In this document: positions 23,509 through 35,951 of the stretch, piece after piece
Layout: every line of letters begins with the position of its first letter
Numbering within the stretch: the first letter of the stretch is position 1
NCBI RefSeq assembly: GCF_964199755.1
Contig: NC_133899.1
Span: 29,305,446 to 29,369,445 of the forward strand
Origin: Larus michahellis
Lineage: Eukaryota > Chordata > Aves > Charadriiformes > Laridae
DNA length: 64,000 nt
Direction: 5' to 3'
Notes under the pieces: generated by a model
What the model was told of the DNA's origin: nothing
The model's input: the letters and a program-made list of their open reading frames with translations, nothing else
Database searches by the model: none
Program-made: the position numbers and the translations under genes

Positions 23509-26500
23509 TGATTAGTCAGGGTTGACTACGCTGTAAATTACAGGGAGCAAAGAATGGTGCTTGAGTGATGCTTTGTGGTGCTAGGAAATGATTCATGTCT
23601 AGAAAGGATAAACACAGAGTCTTAAATGAATTATCGTATATTGTATTTTGTAATAGCAGCAGAAGGAGTCTCATTTTGTATTTCTGGTGCATTTAAAATT
23701 CCAGGGCTAGGATTTTCAAAAGGATACTTCCAGTTTTATTTAGCCAACCAACAACTATTGTTGCTTGACTAAGCTTCCCTTAGAAATTCTAGTGACACCA
23801 GTGGAGGTTTTTGCTTCACAAAAAAGTGCAGGCATGGAAAACTGCAGCTTAAAGTGATGTCTCCTGTGAACAACACAGAGTTGCTGTGTTTATAACAGGC
23901 AGGTGTAGGCAGCAGAGAACTGATGGTCACAAATGTGCCTATGGGCCCAGATACCCAACTTCCCATATGTTTAACAGAACTAGGCACGGGCATGAGACCT
24001 CTTGGGAGAAGACCACCATTTTTCATTCTTTACTTGCACATTGCTTGGCACAATAGCATCCTTCAGGGCATCATCTGTTTATTCAAAACATTGAATAAAT
24101 ACAATGTATTGAGTAAGTAATGAGCTGATGTTTCCTTCTGATCAGACAATTATGTCAGGTTTTAAAATGCCTTGTTTTGTAAATGTCCTCTTTACCAGAA
24201 TGAAACAAAATGTATTGCACTCAGAAATCACGTGTGAGACCTTCACACATTAAAATCACAGTCCTATTTGCTGTATAAGCCCTAGCAATATAGGAATGTC
24301 GCTATGTATCTTCTGTCCAGTTGAGAGCAATGGTATGTATGTATAAAGTGGCCTTGAAAACCGATAATCGTAATACTACATTGTTTTTTGAAGTTTCACT
24401 ACCTAGGAAATATCTATGGACCTTTTTATATCCCACTGTTGTCTGGTGGCTGAGGATGGCAAGTAAAGAACTGAGCGATTGTTATGCTTTATATAACAGT
24501 GATGTTATTTTCTGTAATCTCAAATACTTGAATTAAAATACAGATAATAAAAAATACAACATGACCTCATGCTGGTATCTCTGAAGTGGATGGTCATAGA
24601 GCACAGCTAGGAGCTTTGTGACATGTCATTTGTTTGGATCACCAGGGAGCCCAAGGTCCCTGTTCCTCAGACTCTCTGAGCATAGGAGATGTTATGGTTA
24701 GCCAATTTATTTTATTTTCCCATTATTTTGAATTGAAATTTCACAATAAATAAACTCAGTCATAAAATATATCTGAAATTATCCTTATGGCTAGGAATAA
24801 GGAAACAAATAAAATGACTTAATGCATCATATTTTTCCAATGCATGTGTTTTTGGCTTCCATTTACCCAAGAAAAGTTTTGAAATTTTTAGTGAATTTCA
24901 ACCAGATCAGACAAAAAGGAAGAAGATTCAAAGTAAGGATTCACAGAGGATTCTTAAAAAATTCATAAAAAAATGCAGATTCATAAAAACCTGTAGGTGT
25001 CTCTGTAAAAGGGAAAGATGCAAATTAATGCCCCCTCTCCCCCCCGCCGAGAGAAAGGCTGCAGCACGGCCTCTGCTGTATTAATAGAAATGGAAAATAC
25101 ATGAGAGAGAGTCATACTGATGACCCCAAGAGGAGGAGAAGCCTCTGCTGGAGTTCATGCTATATTAGACACAGGATGATCTAAGATGAGACACAGCCAC
25201 AGGAAACCAGGTTTCACAAGTTACGCAGCTCACAGAAACCCTTCGTCTTAGACCCTCAACCCCAGAAATTACTATTCAATTTGAATTTTCAGCATCATAA
25301 GAAAATGCCTATGAATTGGAATACTTGCGCTGCGTTCAGAACACTTAAGAGCGTTTTTATTTTGTTTTAAAGACTTGTTTTTATGAGTTCCACAGAGTTC
25401 CCTCAAAGGTTACGCACAGAAGAAATAATTTGTTCTTAAATTTCTTAAAGTCAAGAAAAATCACCCATATTTTCTTTTCTTTTTAGTAGTTAATGAATTT
25501 CAAAGTAATATTCATTGGAGTCTTTCAAGGCAAATGAACAAGTCAGGCATGCATCTCCTGCTGGCTTTCAGTGGCAACTCAACAATTCACTGTCATATTT
25601 TTACTTTAAAAATCTCCCCCACCGGTATGCAAGTATTCATTTAGGCAGGACTGATTTTGTATAGAAGGAAGTGCCAGAACATTAACACAACTTGCAAATA
25701 ACAGGAGGGCTCAGCTGGGTGGTGAACTAGGTCCTGTCTCACCATGCCACAGCACTCTCACAACAGCTAATCCTGGATTTAGGCATCCAGCACTACGAGT
25801 GCAAACTTGAAAAATGCAGCTGGTGACTTTTTGCTTTATTTTTATTTATCTCCTCTTCTTAAAAGTCTCCAGGCTGGTTGGAATTTCACAGCAAGGCCCC
25901 CTGCAGACAGTGGGAGCAAAGTAGTTGGTTGGAGTCGGAAAATTTTGGAGAACCAGAATGATCTGATCTTCATTATTGATCTTCTTAGTTCATACCTTAT
26001 TTCTGTTTTGGGAAGTTGTCGCTGCCTCAGTAAGGCATCCCTTAAAGGTCACTTACGAAACTTCAGATTTTCAAGAGCCCTCGGCTTTCTCCAGTTCGTC
26101 TGGTAACAAAAAGCTGGGGATAGCACAGTGCTGTACCGGCCACAGGCAAGACAGGGGACGGGAAGGGTGGCATGGACTCAAGAGTGCCAGCTGCTGCTGG
26201 GGCCGTGAGCGTGGGCCTGTATGCAGCGAGCTGGCTTTCCCGCATCCTCTTGTCAGTGGGAGCTCCATCCTGGGCGTAACCCCAGCATAGGATCCGTTAC
26301 CTCTTCCTTGAAATAGGAGTTACTGGTACAGCAGCTGAACAGCCTCAAGACCAGTGTTTTTCTTCCTCCTTGCCTAAAACTGCCCTTTGCTAGGGCTCTA
26401 ACCTCGCAGTTCACTGCTTTGGTGACAAGGGATGGTGGAAGCACACAGAAACTCAGGTTTTGCAGCAGGTTCTAAATTCAGTTACTGCTTTCAAGTCATC

Positions 26501-28175
26501 ACCATAATCAACACCAGGAAACGTACAGACTCAGATGCATTTCCCTGCTTTCCTTGGGTTTGTGTGCTCTTTGGGATCAAGGCAAAGTTCTTGCAGGTCT
26601 GGCTCTTTCTCTCTTAACTGTCTATGTCTTGTCTTCAGGACTTGAGAGCCTTTTCCGCTCCTTTTTGGCTGGATTACTTTATCTCAGATGGTCTTGAAAT
26701 TAACAAATATCCTTCTGTTATAAAAGCATTCCCCCATCTCCTGTTTCCTGCACATGGCGCCTTTCCCTGAACATACAGTCCCTTTGGTCTCTTCATTTTC
26801 AATTCCATGCCAGTGCTTTCTGCTATACCCTCCCTTGTCAGGTGGCCCGAGCAGTCTCTGAAGTGATCAAAGTCCCTGCCTGATGATCAGCAGCTTAGTT
26901 CTCTTCCCTCCCTGTCCCTTATGTGTTCATCAGCCTTAATAAATAAGGTAGTAGCCTTCTCTTTGTCCACGGCTATTGCAGTTGAACAGGCTATTGGCAA
27001 CATTTAGAGACTCCTTTTTTTATGAGCCCTATGCAAAGGCACAAAAGTTTCTTTCATCACCTCCTGTGGATTCTGGGACGCTGTAAGCCAAAGGGAGCCA
27101 AGAGAGAAAAAGATTGCCTGCTCAGAATGGATTTTGTAGCCTCTCAGACACGCAGAGAGAGTCCCCTGTAGCAAGCAGAATTCACAAGCTGTATGTGGAG
27201 AGATTGCCCAAATTGTCACTTAAGTTAACATGAATTTTTATAGCCTTTCCCTAGGAACATACATTACTTTAACAAAATAAAAAGACTTTCCCCTTATCAA
27301 GCATTATTCTTTTACATTTACAGTTTGCCTGACATACAGGAGTAATATTCCATGGTTTGCTACAACTTATAAGTTTATGACCCTTCTGTGGCAGATCAGA
27401 CTAAACATAATTCATTCACAGCTACTTAGTGTTCTGGGAAATAAACCCCTGAACTTAAATAACTATAGTGTGACCTCTGTAAAATATTATTTATGGGTTA
27501 AGAACTATTATTATGTACATATCAAGATGTGCCAAAGGTTATAAAACAAACACTAGTCAGCAAACTGCACTGTTTACTGGCCTAGTCACTCATGGCTTGC
27601 TTTCTGGTTATAGTCCTACAAATATCTGTAAATGGAGAAAACTATTGCTTGGCTGCCTTGGTAGTTAGAACGAAGCTGATGCTGTGGACCACTAAGGATT
27701 CAATAACAAATAATTCTCTGTCATAAACAGAATGCCAAAATATAGCTAAGCAATCCAGTTGAAATACATGGTGTTTTCCATTAAAAAACATGGATTGCCA
27801 CAAGGGTGCAGCCACTGTCAAAATCAGCAGGGAAATGACAGCCATTCATCTGCTATTCATTTTGTAAATCAGTTGATCGAACGCAGGGAGAAAGCTCCAA
27901 GCACGTATGTAAGGCTTCCAAAAGGGAATTTCAGGTTCTGGTTTTGATATCTACCAACTCACAGGGGTTTTGGGGAGCATGTGAGTGTGCATTCATTGCA
28001 CTGCTTGTTCGTGTATAATCCACTTACATCAGAACACATCTTGTGCACACGGCTCCTAAAACGTTTTACAGGCGGAGCTGTATAGACACATACATCAGAA
28101 ATGTTCATATTAGCCAAAACCACATAATATAATTTTATGTGAGAAATCTGTCATAGTTTATTCCTCCCACCCACT

Positions 28176-28199
28176 CCCCCCCCAAAAAAAAAAAAAAAA
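28176..28199. repeat. C8-A16 homopolymer junction
   Basis: Eight C (28176-28183) are followed by sixteen A (28184-28199). It could be the A-tail of an unrecognised retro-insert, but no matching body or target-site duplication was seen. Confidence 0.9.
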
Positions 28200-28609
28200 G
28201 TTTGAATGAAAAATGAACCCCCAACTTTATCTGGACACATTTTGTACCAGTCACATTTAATGTTGCAGGACAGATCCCTATATCTTTTTTTCAGACGGGA
28301 AAGTTCCCCAGCAATGTCGGTGGGGTTTCAGTAATTTCTGCAGTAAGGACAGATGTAAGTACCTGCAAACAGGTTTTCCTGGCTCTCAAATGAAGTCCAG
28401 TAGTGCTCAGCTCACAAAAATCCCTTCTATCCACTTGCTCTTTAGATATCAGGGATGCTTTCAGGCATGTAAGGTAGCTGCTAAGTATCGGGAAGCAAAT
28501 ACTTTTTCAGCCCTCTGTAGAAAACGTTTTTCTGTTATTAACTCAGGGTTTTTCCCTTTTCTCCTTTTACTACCAAAATGCTGCGTGAGTAAGAGAGCTG
28601 GTACCAAAA

Positions 28610-28740
28610 TAGCAAATAGCCCTGTGGTTAGGGCAATCCCTAGAGATGTTGAAGACCCAAGTTCAAGTCCTTTTGGAAACCTAGGATTTACACCTGGTGT
28701 GCCACATCCCATGCGAGTGCCTTGTCCGCTGACCCGTCTC
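28610..28740 (+). mobile_element. tRNA-like SINE/foldback element
   Basis: The first half has a box A-like TGGTTAGGGCA (28624-28634) and a box B-like GTTCAAGTCC (28661-28670) at tRNA-like distance. The second half (28684-28732), reverse-complemented, reads AAGGCACTCGCATGGGATGT and on to GGTGTAAATCC, which aligns over its whole length with the first half (GGGCAATCCCTAGAGATGT ... AGTTCAAGTCC). It is thus two tRNA-like arms facing each other. Similar elements recur in turtle and bird DNA from memory; I have no certain name. A functional tRNA is ruled out because no acceptor-stem pairing or full cloverleaf is apparent. Confidence 0.6.
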
Positions 28741-29599
28741 TAACACTGACCAAAATCCCATCCTGGGCTGACCCGACTTTCCCTCTGGGAGACGGGTGAA
28801 AACAAGCACCTTTCCCATTAGAGGGCTTTGTTTCAGTGGGATGTTTCAATCCATTTTGCTCAACAATTCTCTTCTGCCCTACCAGTTAATGATTCTTCTA
28901 GTGTGTTTGCTGTGAGGGACCTCAGGCTGTTACGCATCTTAACATTTCCTTCATAATTTGATGCCCTCACATCAGCAACAGCAACTCCAAATATTCGCAT
29001 AAACGGCCGTTTTCATTGGTTTGAGGCTGTTGAAAGATCCCAGTTTAGTAGAAAGCACACCAGGTCTTGCACCAATATGTAGCAGAATGAGGGTAGGGAG
29101 TTTGCTCACTGTAGCCAAGATTTGTCATTTCTCACGGAAGTGAGATGGAGATGCCCGAATTTCAGGACAATACCCCTAATCTGGATGAAAAATACACTGT
29201 TAGCATAGGCAGTTATGTGAGCCAAACTGCTTCCTGAGTCCTTCTGATCTCCCCTTAGAATATGGCAGGTGTAGACTTAGCCACCAGTCTCCAGGGATAT
29301 GGGAGGTATTGGAACAAGCAGAGCTTGAAGTGCTGGGTGTATTTTCCATCAACAGGAAAATAGGTGGCATTTCCAAATATTTTCATTCTTTTCACTAGGT
29401 CACAGTTTAGGTTAATGTTTACTCATGCTAGGTCTTTCCTGTGACCTGCTTTAGTTTAGCTGAAACTGGACTGCAGGGGACCTAGCTTGCAGAGGAGTTG
29501 TGCGTCCATGTTTGTAACCTACTGGAAAAAACAAACCACAGTGAAACAAGGGCATGCTGTGAACATACAGCATTTGAGATAGTGCGAGCCAAGAAGGAG

Positions 29600-29860
29600 G
29601 GCCCTGGTAGGGAAACTGGGTGACCTAAGTCCTACTCCTGGCTCTGTCCCATCTGCAGAGTAGTCTCGGGCCACCACATTTTCCCTCTTTGGTCTGTTTT
29701 CCTTCTTTGCTTATGCCTCATCTGTTTTAATTGCAAGTTATGTGGGACAAGCTGTGTTCTTCTTACTCGGTGTTTGTCCAGTTCCCAGCACAGGTCAGTC
29801 CTGCGCCTATTTGACTCCCCTCAGGCACTGCTATAATGCGAATAGTATTAGAAGTCTGAA
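29600..29860 (+). mobile_element. MIR-like SINE relic with 3' tail
   Basis: ACCTAAGTCCTACTCCTGGC leads to a 'ggctctg...' core (29636-29700, ending GGTCTGTTTTCC like 'gcctcagtttcc'). The tail GTGTTTGTCCAGTTCCCAGC (about 29769-29788) and CAGGCACTGCTATAATGCGA (about 29822-29841) parallel the 'tgtttgtacagcgcctagcacaatggggtcc...aggcactacggtaatacaaat' end of amniote MIR-like SINEs. The tRNA-like head is missing or diverged. Confidence 0.6.
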
Positions 29861-32800
29861 CATTTTTGCTCTTATCTCTTTAATAAGATTGAATATGTAT
29901 TTTAAATGTCAGCTCCTGCGGGCCTCCTGTTTTTGTTTTTTTTTTTCATTTACTCCCCAGAGTCATTTTTGGCTTTGATTGCACAGGAGGCTTTAACATT
30001 TATGTCCCTGGAAGAGGCTGGAGCTGTTAGTTGAAAGCACAGCCGTATACTGCACGGTGCGGTCCCAGCCTGCCCAGGGGGCTGCTCTAACTAAACAGAA
30101 TCAAATTAAAGTGCATCATAAAATTACAGCATGCTTTTCTGTAAAGTTTGATTTTTACTTTCCTGGGCCTGGCCATCAGGTTTCACGAGGAGAAGCACTC
30201 AGCAGAGCTCCCTGCATGGCACCACTGCGAGGTGAGGGTACCCTCTAGCGGAACAGGCACCGGCAGCAGTGAAACGCAGCGGCTGCTGAGGGAGGTCAGG
30301 GATGCCCTGCCTTCCCCAGGAGCTTTTTTAGGGCTGATGAGAAATTAGGGGAAATGAAATGCTGACTCTGGCCCCTGCGCATCTGTGCTCTTCACCCTGT
30401 GCAAGGGTGACGGAGTGTAGGCGGGTTTGGGAGTGATGTCTAAAGGCAGACATGTGCTGCCTTAATCCTTCCAAAATAAGAGCTTTGCAGTTCTCAGGCC
30501 TGGTGGGAATAGTGCAGTGCAAAGAGGGACACAACTTTGTCAGTATTTCCTCCTGTCTGCCCGTAGCGCTGGCATGGTGGGACCCTCAAGGCTTGTTCTC
30601 CAGGCTGATGGGATCATGCAGGCTGAACGTGACACTTGCACAGTCAGTTATCTTCAGACTGGCTGGCCCTAGTGGGAAAATTGCTGCCGCTGTCTGTGGA
30701 AGGGGTAGGCCTTCCAAAAATGAATTTCCCCCGTCATGGGAGGCAAAGGAGTTCTTTGGTATCCCAATTTTTGCAGTCTTTCCCTCTGCAAAGGGACCTA
30801 GACCATCACTGAGCTCAGCTTTCAGGCTTCTGTACCTCAGTGCCACACCACTGAGATAAATTAGTCTGGCTGATTTCTGTCCAGTGGGGGATCTGGCATG
30901 TTGTTTACATTCAGATCTCAGCAGTCTGTAGACTAGTTTGACTCTCTTTTCACTCCCAAACGTTACTCTTCTGGAAGAGCTGACTTTTTTAAGCAATACA
31001 AGGGCATCGGCAACACAGCTCTTTTCTCGAATGATTATGAAAAAGTTTAGAATATATAATGACAGCACAACATGCATGCAAAAGCATGCTCCCATGCTGC
31101 AAATGCCTAAGCTTCCTTCCCTTACATAGCATTATACTTCTCTTGCCTTGCCTTAGGGCTGGCAGCACTTCACTAGCTGTTGCTTGGTTTGAAAACAAAA
31201 GGGGTAGCTCCATCTAGAGGTCTTTGATAAGAGAAGAAAACTCAGTTTTGATAGCTCTGCGCTTAAGAGTTTCCATCTGACGCAGCACTGTGTACAAGGG
31301 GTTGCTTTCTCTTGTCGGTGTGGCTATACCTTCTGGTTTCTAAATTTTTATAAGTTCTAAGATTTTGGAGCAAGGCCTTGAAGTTTTAGAGCAATCCTGA
31401 GAAACTCCTGTATTTTCCCTGCTTATTATTCAGAGCGAGTTGCAGCTCAGCAAGAGCATCCATATGTGTACAGTTTTTTGCCCGTGTGCACATTTTGAGG
31501 CTTCCAAGCAGAAATGGCATGGACAGAGAGGTCCTGACTATTGTTTCTCCCTGTTTCTTCACAGCATCTCTGAATTTCTCAGTGTGATATGTGAGAGAGG
31601 ACAGCACTCGAGCCTACGCTGGTATTTAGTGGCTGGGCCTATACTCTAATTCAAAAGAAGGGGAGAGTATCCACCATGGAGCAGGGATGGGGACATGCAG
31701 GTAACTTTTACTCCTAGGTATGCATCAATGGAGGTGTTGTTTTAAGTAATTAGGAACCTAACAGTTTGTCTCAATGAGTACTTGGGATGGCATCTTGATA
31801 TCACAGAGTTCTTATGATTTACTGAGATTTTTAAAGATACACAGCATATTTCCTTCCTATCAGTAATGATTAAAGCAGAAACATAGAGATACATCTGAGG
31901 CACAGCATATCCCAGAGTGCAGGCCTGCCACAGCACCGTACTTGTATGCTGGGGGATGTTTTGGGGTTTGGTTCTGAACCAAGAGGAGAATTCTTTGTAA
32001 TGGACTGGAGAATAAAAATCGATATTCCTTATGTAGACTTTAACGGTTAATAATGCCCAATACCTCCTATGTGTTTCTTTTTCTTCTAGTCACCTAGTCC
32101 AGGTAATTGTTCCCTTCTCTCCTTGAGCATTCTTCATCATCATTATATTCTCTACAGTACACTCACCTCAGTATACTTTTAACTCCATTCATTCTAACCC
32201 TTTCCTGATGGCTTTTCAACTTCCATCTGCTCTGTAGGTATTAAAGATAATAGCTCTTGTGGTTACTAGAAAATGTACACATAAATAGAAATTATTGGTG
32301 AGCTTCTGCATTTCAGTGGAACAGAGTTCAACACTTGAGATGAAGACAAGAATGTGCAGTTCTCGGCAGATGGGACTTTTTTTTTTTAATGAGAAAAAGG
32401 AATTTAATGAGAGACATGGCAGGAAACTGAAAGATCAAGCTAAGTCTTGGCCAAAAAAAGAACTTTGAGAGCTTGCTGATCCTTTGTCAGTGTTAAAGGA
32501 GTCAACTCAGTAACGTATTATTAGCTAATATAATGAGTCTGCAACATGTAGCTATAATAGTGCCATAATCTTAATAGTGTTTTTTTTTCTCTCCTCTTTA
32601 GCCTACTTACTGTTAAACAATATCTACTAGTGTTTTAGCACAGGTCATAGTTCAGTCTTTTGAAGGATGCTTAAATAAAATGCAAAGTTAAACTACTCAG
32701 GAAAAGAACATCCTACTTCTTTAGGAATAATATTCATATTAGATAAACATTTCTGGAGAACATTTGGAGTGCTGGTTCTTAAACAGATCTCTGGCAACCA

Positions 32801-35389
32801 CTGCAGTGGTTTTGTTTACCAGGCTCTCCATCATTTGCTGTTTCACCTATTTCAGTTTCAGGCTCTCCCATGAGGACCAGGCACGCGGACACAGTTCATG
32901 CTGGTTTCTCACAGAGATTATTCCTCACTCAATGCCAGAAACAGGGGTGTTGCTTTGCCTCCTCAGGACCAGAGCATGGCAGCTCTTGGAGCTGCCTGCC
33001 AAACTTCTCTGAATCCCCTCAGCAATGCAGCCCCCAGCTCTCCATAGCCAGCAGAATTCCTCTCACAGAGACATCCTGTCAGCACCTGCGCAAGGTCTAG
33101 TGCAGCTTGCAGTCTGTCCTGTTGATCCAAAAGCACGCAAGCTTTATTTGGCTGTGGCAGGTACCTGCTTCCTGGAACTATCTTTTTTCCAGGATAACTT
33201 GGCATCTTTTACATCAGAGATGCACATCTGTTCCTGACCGGGTGTGTGCTGCAGACTCAAGGGAACCACAGGTTTGAAAGCTGAGTGCTTGTCCACACTA
33301 AAATCTTTCTTCTCCGATTGGGAACACTGGGGCTAAGTCTTCTTGATCTCAAATAGAGCTACGTACTGTTGCAGTGACAAGCCCTGGCCTGACTCTTCCC
33401 TCCGAATCTTAACATAATTTCCTAATTCACTTTCTTTTAAAATAAGCGGAATGGGAAGCTCTTACCGCATGCATCTAGGGCTCACCAGCTTGGCTTAGGC
33501 AGCAGCTCCTGACCAGCGTAGTATGACGAGTATAAACAAAGGTATCTCACAAATGGAAGGATCACCCTGTCAGTCTGCTGTGCCTGGGTGCACTGGCAAA
33601 ACATAATGTGCTCTTCAGCTGCTGTGTCAGGATCTCTTCCGTTGCTGAGCTGACACCCAGATCCTTGGAAAAAGAAAAATGATCCAGTGAAAGCAAAAAG
33701 AAGGAATAACATGCTGCACGAAGTGCACAGTGACTTTGTTAGAAAGACACATTTCTGCAAGAGGATCTTAAGGAAGAAGGAGAGGAAACAGGAGAGGGAG
33801 GTTGGTACACAGGCACAGTATCTCATGTAAGAGCAGGGAACGGGGTGCTCAGCCTTTTCATAACAGGATCTAGATCACAGCTCTAGCGCCTACTTTCTGT
33901 ATGTAAAACAAGGACTGTGGGGTCTCCTCTGTGTTTGAACAGTCCTGCTGTTCATGGAGAATCCTGGGATTTACTAAGTTCTGAGCTTTACCAGGAGCTG
34001 TAAGAGGCAAAGATGCTCTTTTTATTCTGCCTTGTTACTGCAAGGTAAGGAGAATGCGTACGTACCCAACGATCTGGGGCCATTCCTAGCAAGGCTCCGC
34101 TGACATCAGCTTAATGCCATAATGTGCACATCCTTGGGCTTCTTAAATACTTCTAAATTTCTTGTCCAACTGGTTTTGTTGCACAATATGTTAGCACGTG
34201 CTAGCTTGGGAAAGAAGGTAGGAAGGAAGTTGTTATCAGAAGCTGATATGAGGGAAGTTGTACCAGAAGTGCCTCTTTTATAGGCAGAAGCAGATAAGCT
34301 GATTCATATCTTTCAGTCCCCAGCACCACAACACTACACATCCCCGTGCACATGCCATGTGAGACACAGGCATGGGCATACAGAAGAGGCTTTAACCTCT
34401 GGCCCAGAGATAATAGATGCACTTTCTAATCACCTGTGCTGGTCGTACAAACTAGTAGTGTCTTGAGCCTGTTCTTAGCAAAATCTCTCACCCTTTTCCT
34501 CTCGATGCTGTGTTGGATCCATTGGCTGGCCATAGCTCCAAATGGGTTTGCAGACAGCACTGGGCTGATGTAATTTGGCCAACTTGACCATCCTCTGACC
34601 ATTTTGTGTGTAAGCAAAGCATGATAAGACCCTATTTCACAAGGCAAATGAGAAGAGGATTGGTGGGGCATCTCCAATGCAATGTTTTCAGATACTGCAT
34701 TGTGAATCACTTTATTTGGGGCAGTGTGGCCTTTCTTCAGACAGTTAAGCACCAGTTGGTGTCACGTGTGCCACTGATGCACTGTTTGACCCAAGCTTTC
34801 TTTCTGATTGACCCAAGCTTTAGTGAACAGGTAGGATCATTTATACCAGGTGTACCCTTGTGCCTTTGTAGGAGATAAGAACCTATAAGTACTGTTAATA
34901 ACTGCAGCGCAGTAGAAAAAGACCAATAGCTCAGAAACTGAGTTATTTCAATCTCATTAAATATACCCATCCCCACAGAGGGTAAACCACAGTCACTTCA
35001 CATATCTCCACCTCTGAAGTACTGATATTGTCTTGCAACCCCAGTCAGGTCTAACACTGATTGCTGGAGGTCCAGAAGATCCTGTTTCCAAAGAGCACTA
35101 ACAACACATTTCTGTGTCTCCTCCCTCATTTGTGTATCATGGCACTGCAGGTTGAAGAAAACTGCTCAGAGTGCTTGATGAAAGCCACTCTTGTGACAAG
35201 CCATTGCCAGTCCTTCATGAAAATTTCTCACTAGTATTGTTTCTCCATTGCTTTGAACTGAATCGGGGTGAAGAAAGCAGAGCAAGTAAAGAGCGCATCA
35301 GGGTCTTCAGCATTCAGAATGTGGAAGCTCTTTCTGGGTAATATTCCTCACATACAAGCGTCTGCAAAATTGTGGCCCTAAGCTTATGT
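29861..35389. other. Intergenic, no gene recognised
   Basis: No supported gene or repeat. The longest open frame is 169 codons on the minus strand (30586-31095). It overlaps a 135-codon plus-strand frame and has no domain I recognise. Confidence 0.5.
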
Positions 35390-35911
35390 CATAGAATCAT
35401 AGCATCATAGAATGTGTTGGGTTGAAAGGGATCTTTAAAGGTCATCTAGTCCAACCCCCCTGCAGTCAGCAGGGACATCTTTAACTAGATCAGGTTGCTC
35501 AGAGCCTCATCAAGACTGGCCTTGAATGTCTCCAGGGATGGGGCTTCCACCACCCCTCTGGGCAACCTGTTCCAGTGCCTCACCACCCTCATTGCGAAGA
35601 ACTTCTTCCTAATGTCTAATCTAAACCTGCCCTGCTCTAGTTTAAAGCCATTGCCCCTCATCCTATTGCTACATGCCCTTGCAAACAGCCCCTCCCCAGC
35701 TTTCTTCTAGGCCCCCTTCAGGTACTGGAAGGCCGCTATAAGGTCTCCCTGGAGCCTTCTCTTCTCCAGGCTGAACACTCCCAGCGCTCTCAGCCTGTCT
35801 TCGTAGGAGAGGTGCTCCAGCCCTCGGATCATCTCGTGGCCCTCCTCTGGACCTGCTCCAATGGGTCCCTGTCCTTCTTGTGCTGAGGGTTCCAGAGCTG
35901 GACACAGTACT
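35390..35911 (-). mobile_element. CR1 LINE 3' end, 5'-truncated
   Basis: The left edge carries the CR1 3' terminal repeat in reverse (CATAGAATCATAGCATCATA). Known reverse CR1 text follows in order: 'GGTCATCTAGTCCAACCCCC', 'TGGGCAACCTGTTCCAGTGC', 'CTTCAGGTACTGGAAGGCCG', 'GAGAGGTGCTCCAGCCCTC' and 'CCAGAGCTGGACACAGTACT'. Only the last ~520 bp of the element are present and it breaks off at about 35911, the usual 5' truncation. Low divergence from the recalled consensus implies a fairly young insertion, by far the best preserved repeat in the window. It carries no intact reverse transcriptase. Confidence 0.95.
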
Positions 35912-35951
35912 CAGTTTACAGTATTTGTAAACAGTTTACAGTATTTGTAAG
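35912..35951. repeat. 20-bp tandem duplication at CR1 edge
   Basis: CAGTTTACAGTATTTGTAAA (35912-35931) is repeated as CAGTTTACAGTATTTGTAAG (35932-35951), directly at the truncated 5' end of the CR1. It may be a by-product of the insertion or of local slippage. Confidence 0.9.

Larger units (their letters stand above)
20301..28609. other. Intergenic, no gene recognised
   Basis: No coding, RNA or clear repeat signal. Notable only for a paired TAATTA palindrome (23484-23508, listed), a C8 plus A16 run at 28176-28199, and an AT-rich stretch with retained CpGs near 22370-22640. Open frames stay at about 100 codons or less and lack domains. Confidence 0.5.

Noticed and set aside
28621..28690. Possible tRNA gene
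   Set aside because: The internal promoter boxes look right, but acceptor and anticodon stems do not pair, and an inverted half follows. It is treated as a tRNA-derived repeat.
30586..31095. 169-codon minus-strand frame overlapping a 135-codon plus-strand frame
   Set aside because: No domain or family resemblance, no exon signals at its ends, and two overlapping opposite frames suggest chance.
33840..33925. Possible MIR-like trace (ATCACAGCTCTAGCGCCTAC ... GTAAAACAAGGACTG)
   Set aside because: Similarity covers only a few short words without head or tail.
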